From: Amblyornis subalaris
Lineage: Eukaryota > Chordata > Aves > Passeriformes > Ptilonorhynchidae
DNA: 64,000 nt
Direction of reading: 5' to 3'
NCBI GenBank assembly: GCA_018881555.1
Contig: JACAXG010000252.1
Span: 434,001-498,000, forward strand
Position 1 is the stretch's first letter, and each line of letters begins with the position of its first letter. Position numbers and translations under genes: made by a program. The notes below the pieces were generated by a model that was given only the letters and a program-made list of their open reading frames with translations, was not told the origin of the DNA and searched no databases. This document shows, piece after piece, positions 50,200 through 60,829 of the stretch.

Positions 50200-51690
50200 G
50201 AAAGAAATGTTCTGATGCCAAAAGAAAAAAGGTTTATTTTGGACAGCAAATTAACACCCCCCACCCTCCAGCCNTCCNAAATTCGCAGGCCGAGCNGTGC
50301 TGTTTTTNATGGCGTGAGCTGCTGGTACACTGCGGAGAGAAACCAGAAAGCGATGGTCACTCGGAGAAGGCTCCAGTCCACCCTGTCCCACCACAGCCTG
50401 TGCCTGGGCTGGGCTGCTGGCTTTGCTCAGAGCCCAAAGCTGCCAAGCCAGCCTCCATTTTTAGAGGAGAGCAGGATGGCAGGGCATGTTCCACCTCCTC
50501 CACTTAACCATGGCACATCAACCTCCTCAGCGGCTGAAAGAGCGGGATGCTNGTGTGCCCGCTGCCGCCTGCCAGAAGCGTTTCTCCCAGCCGTGCTGTG
50601 AAACCCGGTACCCACCTCTAGAGACCCGCTGATCCTGNGGGAGGTCCTCGTCCGTCTTGAAGGGCATGTNCCCGCAGACCATGGCCCCCTGGGGTAGCGC
50701 TGGCACTGGATGCGCTCCACCGACGGTCCCAGCACTTCCACATCCGGTCCGGGCGCCAGGTACAATCTTCCTTGAAAAAAGAAAAGAACAATTGCATGAA
50801 NGCAAATTAAAAACAAGATCTTGAAACAAGGAAAAACGTCAAAGGTTATCACCGTATCGCAGGCCTGGGCAGGGTCTGACCACTCCAGGCAAGGATTAAA
50901 CCTCTCCACGGCTGGGGAAAAACCCCACCTTTCCCAGCCCTAAGCCCACCCCTTCCTCNAGGGCCCNCAAAGCAAACCAGCTGGTGCANGNNTTNNGAAC
51001 CNCNNCCCTCTGCTGCCCCCCATCCATACNGATGGATGTTTTGGTCAGGCTGGCTCCCCCCACCTCAGCCTGGGCCAGGCTGGGTGGCAGAAGCTGTCAG
51101 CAAGGCCAGGAGCCGTCTCCCGTTCCGTAATGTCCGTCTCCCATGCCGCCAAAAAGCAACTTGGCCACTGGCTGAAAAANGCCCATTCCNCACNGCCNCA
51201 GCCAAGCGGGGAACCTCCAGTGCCTGGCCCGGCTGAGCCCTGCAATGCCTGGAAGCACCTGCATCCCCCCACCCCTCCACCGGCTGTGCACTCATCTTGA
51301 CTTCATCCGGGTGCAGAGCGCGTCCTCCTGGAAGGTGCCGCAACCAACCAAAGCCCATCAGCTTTGCCCCGCCAGCGGCCAGCTCCAGGATGTTGCTCTC
51401 CGGCTTCGATGTCGTGCTCCAGAAGAACACCCCAGCTGTGCCGCGGCTTGTGGGGACACCACGATGCCATGGAGCTGCAGGGGGATGTTTCCCCTTTTCC
51501 AGTCTGTGGCAACTTCACCNGACTGCCACGACTTCTCCAATACGATGGAGAGCACTGAGCCGCTTCCTCCACAACTTGCCGAGGACCAGCAAAAGCATCT
51601 CCTCGCCTGTGCCATGCCACAGGGAAAGCCTCTGGTTTTCTTCGAGCGCAACAAGACACCTGCAGCTGTTACTTGCTGGGCTCCTGGATC
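50200..51690 (-). pseudogene. Decayed tandem copy of PIM-like kinase exons 4-6
   Basis: Minus strand, in order. An exon-4-like stretch (about 51,690-51,288) still shows SNILELAAGGAKL, the match to the DENIL-to-DFG region of PIM kinases, but the catalytic HRD region and the Asp of DFG are altered, a frameshift splits the following CGTF segment, and the donor is mutated (GTCAAG). An exon-5-like piece (50,770-50,616) lost the [14 protein letters not shown] centre but keeps MVCG, PFKTDEDL and the donor. The 286-base intron after it (50,615-50,330) is clearly homologous to the matching intron of the upstream gene. The last-exon piece begins at 50,329 (QQL) and soon runs into 3' UTR-like sequence. 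Not a functional kinase. Confidence 0.8.
50233..50238 (-). terminator. Polyadenylation signal of the PIM-like copy
   Basis: TTTATT on the plus strand is AATAAA on the minus strand, just after the truncated last exon of the pseudogene. No canonical signal was noticed nearer the stop of the upstream gene, so its transcripts might run through the pseudogene to this point. Confidence 0.4.
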
Positions 51691-51830
51691 CTATTGTGCA
51701 GAGGGATGGATCTCTNCTGTCTCCTGGGCCAGNTGATGGTCCTGCAGCCAAGAATGCTCAAAAAGGTCTTCCAACGATGGCCTGTCCGCAGGTTCCATGG
51801 ATAAACACCANCGGATGAGCTGCTGGCACT
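51691..51830 (-). CDS. PIM-like kinase last exon
   Basis: CCCCAG acceptor, 140 bases to the stop. Encodes [17 protein letters not shown], then [14 protein letters not shown], ending in IHPSAQ. Four N bases leave four codons unread. The stop directly abuts the decayed exon-4-like sequence of the next copy. Confidence 0.88.
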
Positions 51831-53595
51831 CTGGGGAGAGAAACCACGAACCGCTGGTCAGTGGGAGAAGGCTCCTGTCCACATTCCACAGTGCCCAGGC
51901 CACACTAGGAGTGCTCAGAGCTGCACCCAAACCTTCCCATCNATTCCACGTTTTGGAGGAGAGCAGGACAAAGGANACGTGCCACCTCCTCCAGCTAACC
52001 CCGGGAGATCAACCTCTTCCAGAGCTGCCATCCTGTGCCACCTGCCGTCTCCCAACACCCTTCTTCCCCCCTTGCTGTGAAGGCAGATCCCCACCTTGAG
52101 ACACCCGGGGCGGGAAGCAGAACTGGCCCCGGATGATGTCCTCACTGGTGTAGAAAGGAAGGTGCCCGCAGACCAGGTCATAGAGCAGGATGCCCAGGGA
52201 CCAGATGGTGGCTGGCTGGCCATGGTAGCAACCGAAGAGGATCCACTCCGGCGGGCTGTACTCCGGCGTTCCTATGGCACACGGGCGCAGCTCATCAGGC
52301 CGCTGCTGCTCCCTCCCAGCCAGCTCCCCTTCCACAACTGCCTCCCCCGCCAAAAAGCAACTTGGCTTCAGCCGCCTGAAGAACGATTGCCCCTCCCTCT
52401 CCCCCCTCCCCCAGCAAAGAGGGAAACCTCCGCTGCCCGGCTGGGCCCCGGCTTTGGGCTCACCTGACATTCGGGNNNNNNNNNNNNNNNNNNNNNNNNN
52501 NNNNNNNNNNNNNNNNNNNNNNNNNNNNNNNNNNNNNNNNNNNNNNNNNNNNNNNNNNNNNNNNNNNNNNNNNNNNNNNNNNNNNNNNNNNNNNNNNNNN
52601 NNNNNNNNNNNNNNNNNNNNNNNNNNNNNNNNNNNNNNNNNNNNNNNNNNNNNNNNNNNNNNNNNNNNNNNNNNNNNNNNNNNNNNNNNNNNNNNNNNNN
52701 NNNNNNNNNNNNNNNNNNNNNNNNNNNNNNNNNNNNNNNNNNNNNNNNNNNNNNNNNNNNNNNNNNNNNNNNNNNNNNNNNNNNNNNNNNNNNNNNNNNN
52801 NNNNNNNNNNNNNNNNNNNNNNNNNNNNNNNNNNNNNNNNNNNNNNNNNNNNNNNNNNNNNNNNNNNNNNNNNNNNNNNNNNNNNNNNNNNNNNNNNNNN
52901 NNNNNNNNNNNNNNNNNNNNNNNNNNNNNNNNNNNNNNNNNNNNNNNNNNNNNNNNNNNNNNNNNNNNNNNNNNNNNNNNNNNNNNNNNNNNNNNNNNNN
53001 NNNNNNNNNNNNNNNNNNNNNNNNNNNNNNNNNNNNNNNNNNNNNNNNNNNNNNNNNNNNNNNNNNNNNNNNNNNNNNNNNNNNNNNNNNNNNNNNNNNN
53101 NNNNNNNNNNNNNNNNNNNNNNNNNNNNNNNNNNNNNNNNNNNNNNNNNNNNNNNNNNNNNNNNNNNNNNNNNNNNNNNNNNNNNNNNNNNNNNNNNNNN
53201 NNNNNNNNNNNNNNNNNNNNNNNNNNNNNNNNNNNNNNNNNNNNNNNNNNNNNNNNNNNNNNNNNNNNNNNNNNNNNNNNNNNNNNNNNNNNNNNNNNNN
53301 NCAGCCGGGTCGCCGAGTAAACGCTGCCGTAGCCGCCGCTCCCCAGCAGCGGGCCCTCCCGGTACAGCTGCTCCAGGGCTGGCTTCTCCGCCCGGGCGGA
53401 GCCAAAAGACGCGCCCAGGGCCCGCGCCAGGTGGAGCCAAAAGACGCTGCTGCTGCACCAGCACCAGTCCCAGCTGCTCTTCCAGAGGCGCCACAGCCAG
53501 GACGGAGAGAGCTCGGCGGAGGCGGCATCGCAGCGGGCCGGGCAGGGGCGGGCAGGGGCCCGCCCCGCCGAGGGGCGGCCCGCGGGACGGGGCAT
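51691..53595 (-). CDS. PIM-like serine/threonine kinase (songbird-expanded type), interrupted by an assembly gap
   Basis: Visible parts: first exon 53,595-53,302 (98 codons, running into the gap); end of exon 4, 52,475-52,464; exon 5, 52,271-52,095; last exon 51,830-51,691 with stop. The joins [14 protein letters not shown] and RVSQ-ECQQLI are in frame. Motifs: glycine loop LGSGGYGSV (residues 84-92), the PIM-specific [10 protein letters not shown] activation-segment end, [17 protein letters not shown], and [17 protein letters not shown] before the stop. PIM kinases are constitutively active, with no regulatory phosphorylation needed, and promote survival and growth. The N-terminus differs from PIM1: it is Arg/Pro-rich, then Trp-rich and hydrophobic. 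Exons 2-4 with HRD and DFG lie in the gap, so catalytic integrity is unknown. The start at 53,595 is the nearest in-frame ATG; an upstream in-frame ATG at 53,970 would add a polyglutamine tract. Confidence 0.8.
52095..52271 (-). CDS. PIM-like kinase exon 5
   Basis: Acceptor CCATAG and donor CAAG before GTGGGG, 177 bases. Encodes [18 protein letters not shown] to [11 protein letters not shown], the end of the activation segment and helices E-G of the C-lobe. No stop or frameshift. Confidence 0.9.
52476..53301. other. Assembly gap (826 N)
   Basis: The run of N hides the end of the first exon, exons 2-3 and nearly all of exon 4 of the PIM-like kinase. Any open frame drawn through it is meaningless there. 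Confidence 0.99.
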
Positions 53596-53634
53596 GAGAC
53601 GGGCCGCGAGAGGGCGGGAGAGGCGAACATAGGG

Positions 53635-53660
53635 ACGGGACGGGACGGGACGGGACGGGA
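53635..53660. repeat. (GGGAC)5 pentanucleotide repeat
   Basis: Five perfect GGGAC units on the plus strand (GTCCC on the kinase strand), about 40 bases upstream of the chosen kinase start codon. Confidence 0.85.
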
Positions 53661-53720
53661 GTGTGAGATGGAGAAGGGGACGGGGAGCGAGTGGAAAGTC
53701 GAGCGGAAAACCGATCGAGA

Positions 53721-53724
<4 letters not shown>

Positions 53725-53763
<39 letters not shown>
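53725..53763 (-). repeat. (CAG)13 repeat, in frame with the kinase
   Basis: Thirteen perfect CTG units on the plus strand, CAG on the minus strand, about 130 bases upstream of the chosen start. In the kinase frame they read as polyglutamine, and that frame stays open up to an ATG at 53,970. Confidence 0.9.
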
Positions 53764-53765
<2 letters not shown>

Positions 53766-54179
53766 GCTGAGCCGCTGAGCCGCCGGAGCGCGCGGCCGTT
53801 CCCCCGTTCCCTCCGCGAGCCCAAGGGAGGAGCCGCCGCGCGCCCCGCGGAACGAAAGGAATAAACAAATCAATTCCTCTTAGAGAAATAACCAAATCAA
53901 GCAATGTAGAAATAAAGAAAAGTGCTGGCTTGTGCGTTTTTTCTTCCTTGGGTGAGATGAAGCATTTCATTGGGAAGAATTCCTTCTCCGGACACTTGTG
54001 CGAGACTTGACAGGAGTGGAGCCCTGGATTGTCAAGTAGAAAAGGGAAATCGTGTCACTACTGTCGTCTCTTTTCATCCTCTCTTTAGACACTTGCAGGC
54101 TGCCAAAAGACAGCGTCTGCAAGGTGGAACTCGGTCAGGTTTCTTTTTCTGCTACAGACCGAGAAGGGGAAGTATCAGA

Positions 54180-54415
54180 GAGTCACGGAGTCACGGAATG
54201 GTTTGCGTTGGAAGGGACCTTAAAGATCACGTCGTTCCAACCCGCCTGCTGTGGCTAGGGACCCCTTGCACTAGAGCAGCTTGTCTAGAGCTCCAGCCAG
54301 CCTGGCCTTGAACACTTCCAGGGATGGGGCATCCACAACTTCACTGGGCAAGCTGTTCCAGCCCGTCACAGTGAAGATTTTTTTTTCCTAATATTTAATT
54401 TAAANCTACCCTTTC
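54180..54415 (-). mobile_element. CR1 LINE 3' end
   Basis: Well preserved antisense CR1 tail: TTGGAAGGGACCTTAAAGAT, then GGCCTTGAACACTTCCAGGG, then ATGGGGCATCCACAACTTC. The tail lies at the left, so the element reads on the minus strand. It sits about 300 bases upstream of the PIM-like island. Confidence 0.93.
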
Positions 54416-56964
54416 AATGCCTTTAAAAAGTCACTACTGCTTATGTAGCTTTCTGTTCTTCAGCGGAGGGCTTGGAGGGAACTGAAGGTTACATCAACTC
54501 CCTGAACTGTTGCCCTCTTAGAATGCTTTATGCAGAGAGCATATAGAGAACAAGTGGTTGCAGTGCAAATTGTGCTTTTCCAATAGGAGTGTGACCTGCT
54601 CCTTATGAATACGCAGAGTTAGCAGTGTGCAGTGACGAACAACTTGTGAGTATCCTGCTCCACCAAGCGTCTGCAATTGGATCTACAATACTGGGAAAGA
54701 CCCGAGGATGTCGTGCTGTAATCCCTGTGCCTTGACTGCAAACGGATCGTGTCTTTCCCTATCCCTGTTCGGAGGGCAGGGGAACAAACTGNCTCAAGGT
54801 ACAAAATTTCTTGAAACATTTGACTAAAGCACTGGCTAGTGTTCTGAGGAGAAAGATGGATGGTATATTGACATAATGANAATATGACAGCTACACACTC
54901 TGCCTCTCCCCAAAAGAAACGCAGCTGCAGCACCAGTCCAGNTTGGCAATTTCAGGTTTTTCTTCACAATCTTTCCCCACTCCCATTATGGGACAGAAAA
55001 TATTTTTCTCATGATATTCCATAACATTGTGATTGCTTACATTTTAATATATAAAAAGGTAGAACAGATGTGAAAAAATTAGGAAAAAAAACTGTCCTAA
55101 AAAAATCCACTGATTATGATTTTCTGAAATAATAAAAATGTAAAAGTACTATTACAGTATTTCCTTCTAATATTAGGGAACTTCCCCGGCAGAAAAGATT
55201 TACATACAGACAGTGCAATATGTTCTCCATCCACACACTGGGGAGGTTTTACACCCACTCCCCACATCAGCTTTCACTCCACAAGAGACTTGAACTGTGC
55301 TTCTGATAAGGTTTTCTTGAGCTATGGTAAATCTAATTTAAGCAAACATTTTTATTACCTGTGGCAAGTAACTTTCTGTAAGCAAAATTATCACGACTCT
55401 TTCTTTAGTCATGTATTGTATTTCCACTAGAGCCTTGCTCACATTAAGTCGCATTAACACAACATTTATTTCTTGTGCAGTACCCCATAGGCTGTATCCC
55501 ACGATTACATTAAATTGTTGTTTGATATTGGCTTCTAATAGAAGCTTTTTGGGAAAATGCAATATAATATAGGCAAATGAAGTGTTAATGAATGTATTTT
55601 TACAGTTAAAATGAATTTTATTTTTGGAGTCCCAGCATGGAGGAACAAAAAGTGGTAATGCATTGGCCTTGCCCACGTCGCTGGACAGATGGGCAAAGCA
55701 GCTCTCATAAGGCAGAGCTGATTGAAAGAAAGAATGCACTCTCAGGCTGAGGGTGAATCTGTCAACNTTTGCACAAAGACAAGAAGGGAGAAATGGAGAG
55801 ACCTCCTTTCCTTGAAATTCCCAGGAAGGCTAAGGGAAGTACCATACCTGAGCTTGTAACACTCAACCCACAACCACAGATACAAAAGGAACTTCAGCAA
55901 ATTTGCACCTGTACTTAATAGGATAAATCAATGTGATTTTTTAACAGCACCATGAATTGGGGGAAAAAAAAAAAGAAAGCACTACTTAATTTGAAGCAAA
56001 ACCTTTATTTTAGTTCATTGTCTTGTTTGTATTAAAAGCAGTTATTTCAAAATCAAATTCCCATAAAATTCAGCATGTAAATAAGCTGAAGTTATTGGTG
56101 AAGATCCGTTGCTGAAAGACAAGGGCTCCGAGTGACATTTTAACATCTTTGTGGGGCAACAGATAAAACTAGAACAGCATGGTGGGGTATGTAATCCCAG
56201 TTTGTGTCTTAGTTTTCAAGGGGCTTAATTAATCTAAGATTGTCTTGAGGGTGGCTTCATGTTCATCCTAGACTGTAATGGTAAACTTGTGAATATCACG
56301 AAGAGGACACATAATGAGAGAGGTTTTTTCTGTCTAATGGCAACACAGACAAGGCAAATCCAGACAAAATGTTGCTTGTAACTTAAATGTACCAAATGAG
56401 CTCATAAAGCTCAGTATTGAATTGTTGATGTTTTGCAATAGGAGTATTTTAAAACGACAATGTGTTTTTCCTGAAAGATGGAATCTNTTTTCTTTCATGA
56501 GCTACTCTGGGTTGAAGGAAGTAATTTTATGACCTTATTCTGGACCTCAAAGCCTGTGTTAAATTAGTCCTATAGGAAATTCATGACAGANAAAAGCAAG
56601 GTGTTTTTCCATGTGCATGGGTGATGAACTATGCATAATTATTTTTTGTTATCTTGCAATATTTCTTTTTTACAGGAATGGTAAGAAATATTATTTCCTA
56701 TTGATAATATATATAGCTTTATTTCTTACTTAAAAGGTGTGATTGGCTTCTAGGATAATGAAAGTTACTTTGATGTCAAGCTTTTCTAATATGCCACAAA
56801 TAATTGCTGTCTCTATCACTGGTCAGAAGCTGTTCTTTTTGCATGTTTTGAGAAGAACTGTAGGTGATTTGCCCTTCTGCTTGTAGATAAATTGTTGTGT
56901 TGCAAGTGTTGATCCAAGGATGATCCAAGAAAGATCTCTAGCTACTTCTGGAAAGGCTGGCATA
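54416..56964. other. Intergenic, AT-rich
   Basis: No recognised gene. One 133-codon open frame on the minus strand (55,739-55,338) is longer than its neighbours in AT-rich DNA but shows no known domain. Confidence 0.4.
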
Positions 56965-57112
56965 GAATCACATCAGGGTTTATGTGAGAAGGGACTGACA
57001 GAGGTCTTCAATCCTGTCATCTGCTGCGAATGGGGCTAACTCCAAAGTTGTGTCAGGTTGCTCAGGGCCTTGTCCAGTCNGTTTTGAGCACCCTGAGGGA
57101 TAGAGGACCCTT
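56965..57112 (-). mobile_element. CR1 LINE 3' fragment
   Basis: Starts with ATAGAATCAC, continues with GGACTGACAGAGGTCTTCAA and GTCAGGTTGCTCAGGGCCTT, then GTCCAGTC; these match the antisense CR1 3' tail. More diverged than the copy at 54.2 kb. Confidence 0.85.
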
Positions 57113-59654
57113 AATCTTGCCCCTTCACATGCTGGTTACACTCTGACCAGCACAGCCTGGTATGTGAGTGGCCTTCATCATCACAAGGGTGCAGTGCAGC
57201 ACCATTGTCAAGAGAACTGACTGTTCCGTGGATGCAGAAACTCTGAGGCAATACTTCAAAGATCCTGACTCTGACAGATGCCAAGTGGTTTTGGCGGTAA
57301 CCAGATTCTTGGGAGGGAGAAAAAGGGGATGAAGAGGANTTTTACATGGGGTTCCTTGCCATTTGCCTATGTGTATCTGAACATCTGTGCTAAGTGAAGT
57401 GCTTCTAAGATTAGCTCTTCTTTTGCATTTTGCTTGCAGAGATGTGATATATGTTGAGAAGCAGCAATTAATTTGCAACTATGAATTCCACTGTTAAGAG
57501 AGTCTTGCTCTCATAGCACTAAAAACAGGCAACCTGCAAGCTAAACCATACTCTCTGGCATTTTTCACTCCCCAGTCTGCATTGGGTTGGTGGCTTTGTA
57601 GTGCTGTTTGTGAGGATAAGTACAGGAGCATGGATCTGTCTGCACAACCCATNGAAGAGCTGGCAGGCAGTTTTGCAAGGTGAATGAGGGCATAGCTGCT
57701 GTTCACTTTTCAGACAGTCAGAGGTAAAGACCTGCCTTTATTCTGCAGCACTGCCATTGCCTTCAGAAAGCTTTGACTCTGTTACTTTGGATATTCTGTT
57801 GGGAAGAAGTTGAAGATCACAAAAGACATACAGCTCCTACNGGGTATTGTCCAGGAAATGGAGAGATAAAGTGTGGCTTTTCACGTGCTTAGGGTTTGGT
57901 GTAAATGTCATGATGGTTTGTGACATTCAGTCAGCTTCAGCTTTACTTTATTCCAAACATTCTCCATCCCTGTGGTCTGATCCTGTGCAGGCTGTGGCAG
58001 TCTGAATCCTTCACTTGTCCCTTGGAGGTTGTTGTGGCTTGTCTTGCAAGCTGTGGAAGTGCTGGTGGCAGTGCAAGCTGACAAGGAATGAGTTTGTTGC
58101 GTGGGCCACACTCACAAATATTCCTTACAAAGCATGATAATGACAGAAAGGAGAAAGAGGAAAGGATGACCTCGGTAAGCTTAAAGCATGGCCAGCCAAA
58201 TAAAGCAATTATCTTTCTTGGTTGAGGTCTACTTGTCTAAAATCATAGGCCTTCCTTGCAGATTCAACTGCGCTTTCACCAGCCTACCTTGGTGGGAAGG
58301 ATCTCAGACCAGAAAATAGTGGTGTGCATTTTCCTTTTTGTTAGTGTATATTGGAATATCCAGCTCACCACCTGGTCTGCTTTTAGGTGTTTNCTTTCAG
58401 CTCTTACCCTGTCATTTTGCCTCAGAGTGGAGCCAAGCTAATAGTGGGCTGCTTCAAATGGGCAGTTCAAATCATCTGCTCCTTTATTTCATCTCTTGGC
58501 TGAAAACAAGCCCTTTCTGTAGGATTGGTCTTCAGCTAGTGTTTATCCCACTCACCCTATGCAGGAATGTGGTGGGAGTATGGTGAAGGTGAGGTAGCTC
58601 CACAGAATGGCAGAAGAACCTCATGCCAGCTTGCACTGAACATCCTCCCCTTTGGGCATCCTTGTCTTCTGGACTTANTTACTCTCTGGGGCCATCCTAA
58701 GCACAATATGTCCTTGGGAAGGTGGAGGTGAGGAAGGGAACATCACCAGGAGAGCACCACCAGTAAGGCTGTTCAATCCACTTGCTGTGAACCGAGCCAG
58801 GGTAGTCTTCTTTTTCCCCTCTTTCAAAGCCAAGTGTAATGCTTCCTCATATACTAAGAAAAATGGATTGCAAACAATGGTTAATTTTCCTGTTTTCTGA
58901 GTTTGAAAGCCATTAAGGATCAGTGGAACAAGGAAAGGACAGACCTTTTAAAGTTTCCAAAGGGAAAAGCTAGCTTCAGAATTTAGCTTCGGCTTTTTTA
59001 ACCTGAGAAGTTTTTTTCTGCTCTGGGAAGTTTTTCCTTTGCAGACAGGTGGGAGGCTTGTGCAACCCAAAAATGGGGTTTGAAGGTGATTTGATCCTTG
59101 GAAGAATACCAAGAGTGAAGAAACTGGATACACATTCCTTGCTAAACCAATTAAGAGAACTCTTGAGGTTAGAATTGTTTGAGAGTTGGGTTAAGGCCCA
59201 GTTATCCCATTTAGGAAGTTATGAAGTTAGGGAATTTAAATTTATTTGGAGATGCAGGTTACTGAGTCAAGCCATGATGTTTGATGTGCTTAGGTGTTTT
59301 ATTACTTGCAGCTGGCATNTGAAGTGTCAGTGGTGCTGAGTTCTGCACAGACACAACAGGATGAACACCTAACCTTCATAACTTAAATCCTGATATACTT
59401 GAAATGCAGTATGGCAGTGATCCAGTGGAACCCTGGTGATTGGAACAAATCCTGTGCTATTTGTTATCTCACCTCACTTTCTTTGGATGTCCTAAGGTAC
59501 TGCTTTTCTCTCTTTGGTTTTTAGGAGAAATGGAAGATGCCTAATAGTGGTTCAGATCTTTTTATTGTAACACAGTGTTATGAGACAAGAGTCCTCGAAT
59601 CCTTGTTTGGTCAAAGCCTCTTGGTATTGAGAGGAGTTTTTTTGGGAAAGAAAG
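57113..59654. other. Intergenic, no gene recognised
   Basis: Several overlapping frames of 60-120 codons, none with recognisable similarity or convincing splice sites. Confidence 0.4.
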
Positions 59655-59850
59655 ATTTCACCAAATGGCTTGTTAAGCATTGGAACAGGCTGCCCAGGGA
59701 AGTGATTGGGTCACCATCCCTGGAGGTGTTTAAAAGATGTGTAGATGTGGCACTTAAGAACATGTTTTAGTGGTGGACTTGGTGTTAGGTTAATAGTTGG
59801 GCTGGATGATCTTAAAGGTCTCTTCCAACCTAAATGATTCTATGATTCAA
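59655..59850 (+). mobile_element. CR1 LINE 3' end
   Basis: Reads GCATTGGAACAGGCTGCCCA, then GAGGTGTTTAAAAGATGTGT, AGATGTGGCAC, GGATGATCTTAAAGGTCTC, and ends TTCCAACCTAAATGATTCTATGATTC, the CR1 terminus with its ATTCTATG repeat. It encodes the last residues of the CR1 reverse transcriptase frame and then the 3' UTR. Confidence 0.92.
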
Positions 59851-60829
59851 ACTGCAGAAACAAATGTGGTAATATTAAATGTAAATGGACTTTCACCTTC
59901 AGCAACATTTTTAAAGGCACATCTTGTCTGAAGAAGTTTCCAGCTCTTTTTGAGAGCTGGATGTGTGTTTTTCCATGTGTCTTGCACCATTACTTTAAAG
60001 CTTATTTCTGNTGAGTTTGAGATGTCATTATTGAGATCTCCTGGAGTGGAAACTAAACTATTTTCTGTGTTGATTCTTTGCAGCATTTGCATGGGTCTAC
60101 TGGGTATGCTTTAGCTTTTTCATTTGAATAGACTTATTTCTAGCAAAAAGAATGTTTTTCCTCACTTGGTAATGTCACTCCAAGGGCACAATGTGGAAGA
60201 CAGAAAAACTTGCCAAGTGGATGAACAATTAAGAATGATGTCTACCAGCGAAGAAACATGTGGAAAAATTTTATGAGAAAAGAGAGCTCTTAACAGTTCT
60301 TTTAGTCTATACAAAAGGTATTTGTGGGGTAGGAGGGGGGTAGTCTAATTCAAGGCTTTCCCATTGCTGCTGATCTGACAACAAAGTATTTTTATAGGAA
60401 ATTACTGCAGATTGCTTTCAGATGCTATTTTGGACAAGTATTTGCAACTTGGCAAGCTCAGATGGACTCGTGCATTGTGTTCCTCTGCTGTGATTAGTAT
60501 GGAGATACAATTAGTAGTGTGTCTGGGGTTTGGGCTGCTGCAGGGTTTTGTTGCTTTCTTTTGTTTGGTTTTTTTCTTGCTTCTGGCAAGGTGCTTTGGG
60601 TGGGTAAGCGAAGAGACTTTAATCTTAAGGCTGATTGTATTTCAGGAGACTCAAACTTACTATTGTTGAGAACTACTTGTGGACCTCCCAGGCTGCCTTC
60701 TGTGGTTGCCATCCCTCCCTGCATTGCCTGATGCTGCAGGAGTTTTGCTCTCATGTCTGTCACTGCCTTTCCAGCAGTCACAGGCTCCTGGGAGATGTCC
60801 CCTCTGACTCCTTCTCACCAGACTACCCA
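59851..60829. other. Intergenic between CR1 copies
   Basis: No gene recognised; AT-rich to about 60,650, then richer in GC where the next CR1 fragment begins. Confidence 0.4.

Larger units (their letters stand above)
53302..53850 (-). promoter_or_regulatory. CpG island at the 5' end of the PIM-like kinase
   Basis: Dense CpG from the gap edge to about 53,850, then an abrupt change to AT-rich DNA. It holds the first exon, a GGGAC pentanucleotide repeat and the CTG/CAG repeat. The transcription start is probably between 53,700 and 53,850. Confidence 0.55.

Noticed and set aside
52274..53320. Long plus-strand frame through the N gap
   Set aside because: It is open only because N bases contain no stops.
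53431..53778. Plus-strand frame ending in a leucine run
   Set aside because: It is antisense to the kinase first exon and the leucines come from the CTG repeat.
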